This document shows, piece after piece, positions 43,701 to 52,700 of a stretch of DNA of 64,000 nt (within the stretch, counting starts at the first letter, position 1; each line of letters begins with the position of its first letter). This DNA is from Closterium sp. NIES-65. Its lineage: Eukaryota; Streptophyta; Zygnematophyceae; Desmidiales; Closteriaceae. Below the pieces are notes generated by a model that saw only the letters and a program-made list of their open reading frames with translations, was not told the DNA's origin and searched no databases. A program made the translations under genes and the position numbers. Location: the NCBI GenBank assembly GCA_948144175.1, contig CANXME010002579.1, positions 1 through 64,000 of the forward strand, written 5' to 3'.

Positions 43701-46700
43701 GCAGCACTTTTGAGCAGCACTTTTGAGCAGCACTTTTGAGCAGCACTTTTGAGCATCTCTTCTCAAAAGCACCATCATCGTTGCTAGAGAGCATCTCTTT
43801 GAGCGGTGCTACAGGCTGCTTCTAGTTGCCAACCGGGCAAGATCACGCACGCTGTGTGATGATTGGTCCACGTGGAAGGAGCCCATGTGTGATGAGTCGA
43901 TTCTCTAGTCGATTTTCTAGTCGACTCATCACACGTGGATGGAGCCCATTATCTCGCGAGCCACACCAGTGAGTGAGAGCAACCAGTGGAATGAAATTGT
44001 TGCATTCGATTGGTTCACAGGGAAGAAACGTACGGGGAAAGCATGCGTTTCATTCCATGAAAAAAAAGAGCATGATTAAGTACCGCACTAGATCTGGTGA
44101 TTTTCTATTTCTTGGGAAATCATGCGTTTCATTCCATCCTTTCCCCTCTTCTTCTCCCTTCCCCTCACCGCCCTCCCTCTTCTTCCCCTCACCGCCCTCC
44201 CTCTTCTTCCCCTCACCGCCCTCCCTCTTCTTCCCCTCACCGCCCTCCCTCTTCTTCCCCTCACCGCCCTCCCTCTTCTTCCCCTCACCGCCCTCCCTCT
44301 TCTTCCCCACTCCCTTGCACGCTCCCCTCGAGTTTGGCCCTCCGTCCCTCCCCACCTCCCTCCCTCCCTGTGATCTCTCACCCTCCCTCTCACCCTCCCT
44401 CTCACCCTCCCTCTCACCCTCCCTCTCACCCTCCCTCTCGCCCTCCCTCGCACCTTCCTTCCTGCTCCATATCTCCCCCCTCCAGTCTGGACGATGCATT
44501 GGACTCGGTACCCATTCAGGCATTTCTCAAGAACCTCCATCCAGCCATGCGGGAGAGAGCACAGGCCATCATGGGCGTGCCTTGGGACCCCAACTCTCGC
44601 CCCAACGTGTTTGGGAGATTGCCTGTTTCAAACCTCTCACCCTTCCTTCCCTTGAGTTCTCCCCTCCCCCACTCCAGTTTTGATGATGCATTAGACTCAG
44701 TGGGCATCCAAACCTTCCTCAAGAACCTCCATCCCACCATGCGGGAGAGAGCACACGCCATCATGGGCTCCTACTGTCCTTCCCCTGCGTTCCCCCCTCC
44801 CCCACTCCAGTTTCGACGATGCATTAGACTCAGTGGGCATCCAAACCTTCCTCAAGAACCTCCATCCCGCCATGCGGGAGAGACCCCAGGCCATCATGGG
44901 CGTGCCCTGGGACCCCAACTCACGCTGCAATCCCAGTCCCCCTTTGGTTCTTTCCTCCCTCGCTCCTTCCCTCTCCAGTTTCGATGATGCGTTGGATTCA
45001 GTGGGAATTCAAACCTTCCTGAAGAACGTCCACCCATCCATGCGGGAGAGAGCACAGGCCATCATGAGCGTCCGTTGGGACCCCAACTCCCGCCCCAACC
45101 TCTTTGGGGAGATGCGCTCACCCTTCCTTCCCCCGCGTTCTCCCCTCACTCCCACCAGTTTTGATGATGCACTGGACTTAGTGGGCATTCAAACCTTCCT
45201 CAAGAACCTCCATCCGGCGATGCAGGAGAGAGCACAGGCCATCATGGGCGTGCCGTGGGACCCCAACTCGCGCCCCAACCTGTTCGGGGAGATTGCGCGC
45301 GTGCTGCTGCTGCTGCCCACGCCCTATCCCTTCTTGTCTCCTCCCCCCTCCCTCTCACCTTCCTCCCCTTCCTCCCCTTCCTCCTCCAGTTTTGATGATG
45401 CATTGGATTCAGTGGGCATCCAAACCTTCCTCAAGAACCTCCATCCCGCCAAGCGGGAGAGAGCACACGCCATCATGGGCGTGCCGTGGGACCCCAACTC
45501 GCGCCCCAACCTGTTTGAGGAGATGGCGCGCGTGCTGCTGCTGACTTTTGAGAATTCTCAAAAGTCACTCCGATCGCGCGCGTGCTGCTGCTGCTGCCCA
45601 CGCCCTATCCCTTCCCGTGTCCTCCCCCCTCCCTCTCACCTTCCTCCCCCTTGGTTTCCTCCTTCCCTCTCACCCTTCCTCCCCTTCCTCCCCTTCCTCC
45701 TCCAGTTTTGATGATGCATTAGACTCAGTGGGCATTCAAACCTTCCTCAAGAACCTCCATCCGGCGATGCGGGAGAGAGCACAGGCCATAATGGGCGTGC
45801 CGTGGGACCCCAATTCGCGCCCCAACCTGTTTGGGGAGATTGCGCGCGTGCTGCTGCTGCCGACGCCAGCAGTGGCGGAGGCAGTGAGATGGGCGCTGGG
45901 GAGCGGAGGGAGGGACGCTGATGTGGTCATTCACTTTCGGCACGGCGGGTGAGTGGCTTGGATTTGCTTGCTATGTTGTTCCCAAGGTTGGGGTTGCCGT
46001 GGGCTGCTGTGTGTTGGTGTGGGCGCTGGGGAGTGGCAGGAGGGACGCAGATGCGCTCATTCACTTCTGCGCGGCGGGTGAGTGGCTTGGATTCGCTTGC
46101 TACGTTGGTGCCAAGGTTGGGGTTGCCGTCGGCGGATGCAGTGAGGTGGGCGCTGGGCAGTGGAGGGATGCCGACGTGGTAATTCATTACCGCCACGGCG
46201 GGTGAGTGGCTTGGATGTGCTTGCTGTGCTGGTGCCACGTTTGGCTTGGGTTGGCGTGGGTTGGCTTGGGTTGGTGTGGGTTGATATGGGTGGAATGGGA
46301 AAGGGATGGGTGGAATGGGAAAGGGATGGGTGGAATGGGAAAAGGAGAGGAAGTTTGTTTGGCGCTGGCATGGCGGCGGTGAGTTGGGGCGTGGGCTGGT
46401 GCTGTTATTAGTGAACAGGTGGGCTGCGAGTAAACACTTTTAAGAATTCTCAAAAGTGATTTCAATATTAGTGAACAGGTGGGCTGCGAGTAAACACTTT
46501 TGAGAATTCTCAAAAGTGATTTCAATATTAGTGAACAGGTGGGCTGCGAGTAAACAGAAGTGTTTTGAGACGTCTCAGATCGTATCCCCAGCAAGTGTCA
46601 AGAGGGGCTAGTGTCATGACACCAACTCGAAAACACATGGAGGACTATCCCTCCTGGTGTCAGCTAAACCAACCAATGAGATCGCGGGAAATCGTCCAAT

Positions 46701-49700
46701 GTGCCCAACATTGACACCAGGCTGGAGCCGCGCTCACACGCGGCTCCACTTGGTGTCAACCGTAAACAACGCTTGACACCAAGCCTTTCTTGACACTTGC
46801 TGGAGAGACGACCTCAAAACACTTCAGTTTGCCGCTGGCATGGCGGCGGTGAGGTGGGGCGTGGGCTGGTAGATGATGGGTGATGGGGCATGTGTCGGCA
46901 TGGGTTGGGTGTGTTGGTGCGGACTGGCAGGCCAGACTCTTCGTATCGTGCGTGGGATGCCAACAATCATGTGTGGGTGGGACTCGTTTCGTTGCTCCCC
47001 TTTCCACCCACAGGCTCTATAGCGCTGCATGCCCGTTTTCTATGGGTTTTAATGGGGGAGCTTCATTCCTCTCCCCCCTCTTCCTGCAGGCTGGAATCCG
47101 TGGCTTCTGCGGCGGCTCTGTGTCTTAAAAAGGCACTGGAGCACATTCACAGGGTGAAGCAGCAGGACGAGCAGCAGAAGGAGCAAGCAGACGCACTTGA
47201 AAGAATACAAACGGTAGCAGCAACAGAAGCAGCACTGCCAGCACCAACAGCAGCAACGGGTGGAGCGGCATCTGTAATTACTGTAGCGTCTGGAGTAGTA
47301 TTCGCAGGGCCAGCAGGAACAGGAGGAGGTGAAGCAGTTGCAGCGATGAGACCAACAGGTGTTGGTGCAGGCAGCATGGGGAGTAGGTTGCTGGCGTGGG
47401 GGAAGGGGAGAATTCGGTGGGGCGGAGGCAGACGATTGCTGGAGACAGAGGGTAGAGGAGAGGGTGGTGGAGAGATAGAGATGGGTGGAGAAGGGGAGGA
47501 GGTGGGTAGAGAAAGGGGTGGAGGACGGGAGGAGGAGGGCAGAGGAGGAGAGGGGATGGGTGGAGGGGAAGAGGAAGGTCAGTTGGAGCGTGCGAGTGTG
47601 CGTCGTGACTCGGTGGTGGTGCTGCAGAAGCAGAAAGGGGGAGGAGGGAAGGGCAAGGGCAAGACAACGACTTTTGAGGCGCCTCAAAATCTGGAGCGTG
47701 CGAGTGCGCGTCGTGCGAGTGTTTTTGATGCGGTGGTGGTGCAGAAGCAGAAAGGGGGAGGAGGGAAGGGCAAGGGCAAGACAACCAAGGGAAAGACGAA
47801 GAAGGGAAAAACGAAAGTAGGAAAGACGAAAACGGGGAAGACAAAGAAGGGAAAGCCGGGGAAGGCGAAATCGGGGAAGGCAAAGACGGGGAAGAGGGTG
47901 AAGTGGACTCAAGGACAGAAGAAGGCGGCTGGGGATGAGGATGAGAAAGGAGGGAATAAGGAAGGAGGGAGCGAGAACAAGACAGCAGGGAGCAAGAAAG
48001 CGGCGAGCGATAAGGACAAGCTGAGGGTGGTGGTGGTGGCGGATCATCCAAGCGTGTTCCGCAAGATAGGTGCACTGACGTCCGACTTTGCAAAGGTGGG
48101 TCTACTGTGCCGCTCTTTGCAAAGGTGGGTCTACTGTGCCGCTCCTTGCCTTTCCAACCGATAAGAATATTGGCAGGCCTTAGTTTGAGTCGGCACACGA
48201 ATTTGCGGATCACCCAAGCGTGGTGCGCAATATAGGCGCAGGATAGGCGCAAGATAGGCGCAAGATAGGCGCAAGATAGGCGCAAGATAGGCGCAAGATA
48301 GGCGCAAGATAGGCGCAAGATAGGCGCAAGATAGGCGCAAGATAGGCGCAGGATAGGCGCAGGATAGGCGCAAGATAGGCGCGAGATAGGCGCAAGATAG
48401 GCGCAAGATAGGCGCAAGATAGGCGCATGATAGGCGCAAGATGGGCGCAAGATAGGCGCAAGATAGGCGCAAGATAGGCGCATGATAGGCGCAAGATAGG
48501 CGCAAGATAGGCGCAAGATAGGCGCATGATAGGCGTGCTGACTTTGCCAAGGTGGGTGAACCGTGCTGCAAAGGAGGTAGCACTCTCCCCGCACCTCTCA
48601 AATGGCCCGTGTATTAGCTGAAGGGTGGTACAAAGGTTTGAAGCAGACACATGCAAACTAGGCAAACAAGCAGACCTATCAACCATCACCTACTCCCCTC
48701 CCCTCCCCCCGCTGTCCGACCCTAGTGGTCGGACGGGGGCTCGATCAGCTGGTGCAGCTGCCCCTCGTTGAGAGGGGCCCACGGCCCTTGCAGGCTGAGC
48801 TCGTCCGCCTCCAGGGCCTCGTTGGTCTTGGTGCGGAGGGCATTTGCCTGTGCCCTCTGGAGGCACACGCTCCAGCGCTGGCGGTACTCCGTCAGCAGCT
48901 TGGCAGCCTCTCGAGAGGTAGGGGCTGCGTTGTAGCGGAGCTTCGCAGCCAGCTCCGCGCACTGCCGCAGGTAAGCCAGTACCCCCGGCGACGGGTAGCC
49001 GTAGGTCTCCACGGCCAAGGCGTGGAACCCCACCCACGCATTCCGTCCCGCATATTTCTCCTCCTTCCGAGCAGCTGCCGCCCTAGCCGCCCAACCAGGT
49101 GCGCGGTTGCAGTTCTCGTCCTGGAAGGACACTGGGTCGGTCCCTTCACTGGGTGAAGGCACAGAGGGCCCCTTAAATAGGCTCAGAGGGAGTTTCATTT
49201 TTGGCGGAGAGAGAGCGAGAGAGAGAAGGCCTTAGCATCCAGCCCTCTCCCTCTTCCCTCTGCCCTCTCCCTGTGAGCCTATTTAAGGGGCCCTCTGTGC
49301 CTTCCCGGCCTCATTATTTCGTGGGTATTTCGTAGAGGCCGGCCCAGAGCCCTTGGCGAAATCGCAGGAGCCTGTTCATATTTGCGCTCCAGTCAGGCTT
49401 ACGAGCTGACGAGGAGCGAAGAAGTAAGCGAGGGAGGAAGGTGAGTAACATCCAGCCAGGTTCTGACTCGGGGTTGGCTGCCAGGTGGAGTAACGGTGTC
49501 AGCAGGCAAATCGCGAAAGACTCGCAAAGGTCTTTTGGAGGGTGGCGGGCGACTGGGGGTTGGCGACTATCTCGCAGCGGGCCAATGTCCCAGTCGGCAA
49601 CCTGGGCGAACAGGTCAGTATTTTTCGCCAGGTCGTCGGGTTTGAGCATTGGGGGGGTCGGAATTGGGGCTGCTGAATTCTCATTGGCTGTCGCAGAGTC

Positions 49701-52700
49701 AACTCCAGTCTCTGTCGCGGCTCGATTTCCCCTCCTTGCGTGATTTCCCCCCGCGGCTCGGTTCTGAGCTGTGGTTCGGTTGGCAGGTTCGCCTCGGACA
49801 TTTGGGCTGGGGAGCTCCTCTCCTCGAAGCATAAGTTCCAACTCCTCCTCGTCCTCCTCAGCTTCTGCCCCCAACATCCCCTCTCTTTCAGGGTTAAAAG
49901 CAGGGTCACCCTCGTCACTTTCCTCATTCTCCACTTCCCCCTCTGCCTCCTCGCTAAGCGGTTCCTCGCCGCCCTCCGCGCCGTTTCGCATCAGCCTTTC
50001 CGCATTTCTCGCGTAGCCGCTTGCACCTGTGCGGCGCCTGTTTGAACCTCGTGTTCCACCACCTCTTCGTCCTCTCTCGTTACCTCGTCGTCCGCGGCGG
50101 CTGCCGCGTCCTACGCGGATTCCACGCGTTGCTCTTCCAACAGCAGCTCCCTCGCGCCCTGTCTGCGGCGCCGCGACCGTCTCGTTTTCGCTTCGTCGGC
50201 GCGCTGGCGTCGGCTGCGGTACGATCGGGGGTGATGGACCCATCCGCGAGACGGGATCCGGAGCTGGAGGGTTCCGCGGAGAGCGCGCTGCCGCAGCCTG
50301 CGCCTGCCGGGCCTCGTCCGCGTCTCCTTGCGCATCCCTCCGCAAGCGAGCCCGTTCGCCGCTTCGAGCGGGTGCAAACACTTCCCCATCGGCCTGCCGC
50401 GCGCCTCACCTCGCCGGAGTATTCGTGGGCGCCTGCACGTGTTGCGTCGAACCGCCCGGACGGTCAGCCGCGGCATGAGCGCGGGTGCTCGCCTCCGCGT
50501 CAGCCTCCTCGGCCGCCCTCTCCTCGCCGCCCTTCTCCTGAGCATCGCGAGCACTATCAGCGCGGGGAGGGGGGTCAGCGTTCCCCTGCACGTCCTCGCT
50601 CTCCTCGCCGCCCATCCCCTCGTGGTCAGGCAGGCCAGCGCTCACCCCGAGCGCGATCCCCCGCGCAACGCTCTCCGCGGCGATCTCCGGCGACACGGGG
50701 GAGGGGGTCGCCTGGGCGTCGCTGGGATTCGGGTCGCCGCGAGCAGTCCCCCCCGCGTCCACATTCGGCTGGTTCCGGGGGACGGCGGGGCTGGCGGAAA
50801 GGCGGAGGGCGAGGCGGGAATGGCAACCAGCCGGATCCTGCCCTCGATCGCGCTGCGGACACGTTCGTGGAGGTGGTGAGGCAGGCCCGGGCGAGTGGGG
50901 CGCCGACTCACGTCCACATTGAGGTGACCAACGGTCCCCCCTTCGCCGCGGACCCCGGCCAGGTTGCTCCTCTGCGCGCGCCGACGCTGCGCGAATATCA
51001 GCCCGCGCGTGGGGGAAGGGCTCAGTTCCGCACCCCCCGTCAGGTTCCCGGCTTCCCTGCGCCGCGCTTATCTGTTGGCCGGACTCCAGGCTGGCCGGCG
51101 GCGTTTCCGCGCGAAGCGCTGACTGCACCTCCCCCCACTCGCGCGGGGAGAGACCCCATGCTGACGATGTGCCGGATTTTGAATCTGGCGGAGGCGTGCG
51201 AGGTGGTGGCGAACTTGCAGCTGGCGGTGTGTGGGGCCACGCGGAGCTTTCCGAGCAGTTTCGGTCCAGGGTCCCGAGGATCCTGCTTGACTTTGGCAGA
51301 ATCGCTGGAGTCGCCGTTGGCACCCGTGTCGGATGCGCCCGCCGGGGTAGCTCCCTTAGCCCGTACTTTCCCCCGCCACGTGGGGGATCTTGTAGGGGCT
51401 GCTCAAGCCGGGACCCCCTTGGACACGCTCCAGTCGTCGGCGCATCTCCTTCTTGCAGTATCGGCGTGCAAGCGCTCGATGCTTGAGGTGGAGGGGGCGG
51501 AGCCGTACACGATGTAGGCCTCCGCCGCGTGTAGAATTGCATGCCGCGCCTCTTGCTCTTGCCCAGCTCCTTGCCTTTGTGTGTGTGTGTGCCCTTTATA
51601 AGCCGAACCCACGTTTTGTGTCTTGCCACCAGGAACGCGCGGCCGAAGGCCGCCGGCGCGAGCCGCCGAAAATGAAACACCCACGAAATAATGAGGCCGG
51701 GAAGGCACAGAGGGCCCCTTAAATAGGCTCAGAGGGAGAGGGCAGAGGGAAGAGGGAGAGGGCTGGATGCTAAGGCCTTCTCTCTCTCGCTCTCTCTCCG
51801 CCGAAAATGAAACACCCACGAAATAATGAGGCCGGGAAGGCACAGAGGGCCCCTTAAATAGGCTCAGAGGGAGAGGGCAGAGGGAAGAGGGAGAGGGCTG
51901 GATGCTAAGGCCTTCTCTCTCTCGCTCTCTCTCTGCCGAAAATGAAACACCCACGAAATAATGAGGCCGGGAAGGCACAGAGGGCCCCTTAAATAGGCTC
52001 AGAGGGAGAGGGCAGAGGGAAGAGGGAGAGGGCTGGATGCTAAGGCCTTCTCTCTCTCGCTCTCTCTCCACCGAAAATGAAACCACCCACGCATTCCGTC
52101 CCCGCACCTCTCTGTCTCCCTTCACACCATTCTCCCCTCACCGCACCCTCCACCCTCCCTTACTTCGTTTTCCCTTCGCCGCATTCTTGCCTCACCTCAT
52201 TATTCCCTTCACCAGTTTCCCGTCCTTTTTCGGCTACCCCTCTCACCAAACTTGGTCCCTTACCCACTTCATCCCCCCCTCTCCCTCTCTACTCTTCCCC
52301 CCCCCACCCCCCTTTACTCCCCGGCGGTTAGATCATTTGTTTCGATCATGCCAAGTTGTGCGCCCACACCCGGAAAACCCCCTCCCACCAAACTTGGTCC
52401 CTTACCTGCTTCAATTGCCTCCCTCCCTATTCTCCCCCCTTATCCTCCCCCTCCCCCCCCCCCCATCAGATCATTCGTTTCGACAATGCCAAGTTTGTGC
52501 GCCGACACCCAGAGAGCCCCCTCGCACCACTTTCCCATTACCCACTGCATCCCGCTTCCCTCCCTATCGTTCCTCCAGTTTTACTCCCCCGCCCATCAGA
52601 TCATTCGTTTCGACCATGCTAAGTTCATGCGCCGACACCCAGAGAGCCCCCTCGCACCAAACCTCGTCCCTTACCCACGTCATCCCGCTACATCCCTATT

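Noticed and set aside
48230..48540. Regular short repeats that might suggest a CRISPR array
   Set aside because: Units are contiguous 11-mers with no unique spacers, in a eukaryotic gene, and derive from exon 5 text.
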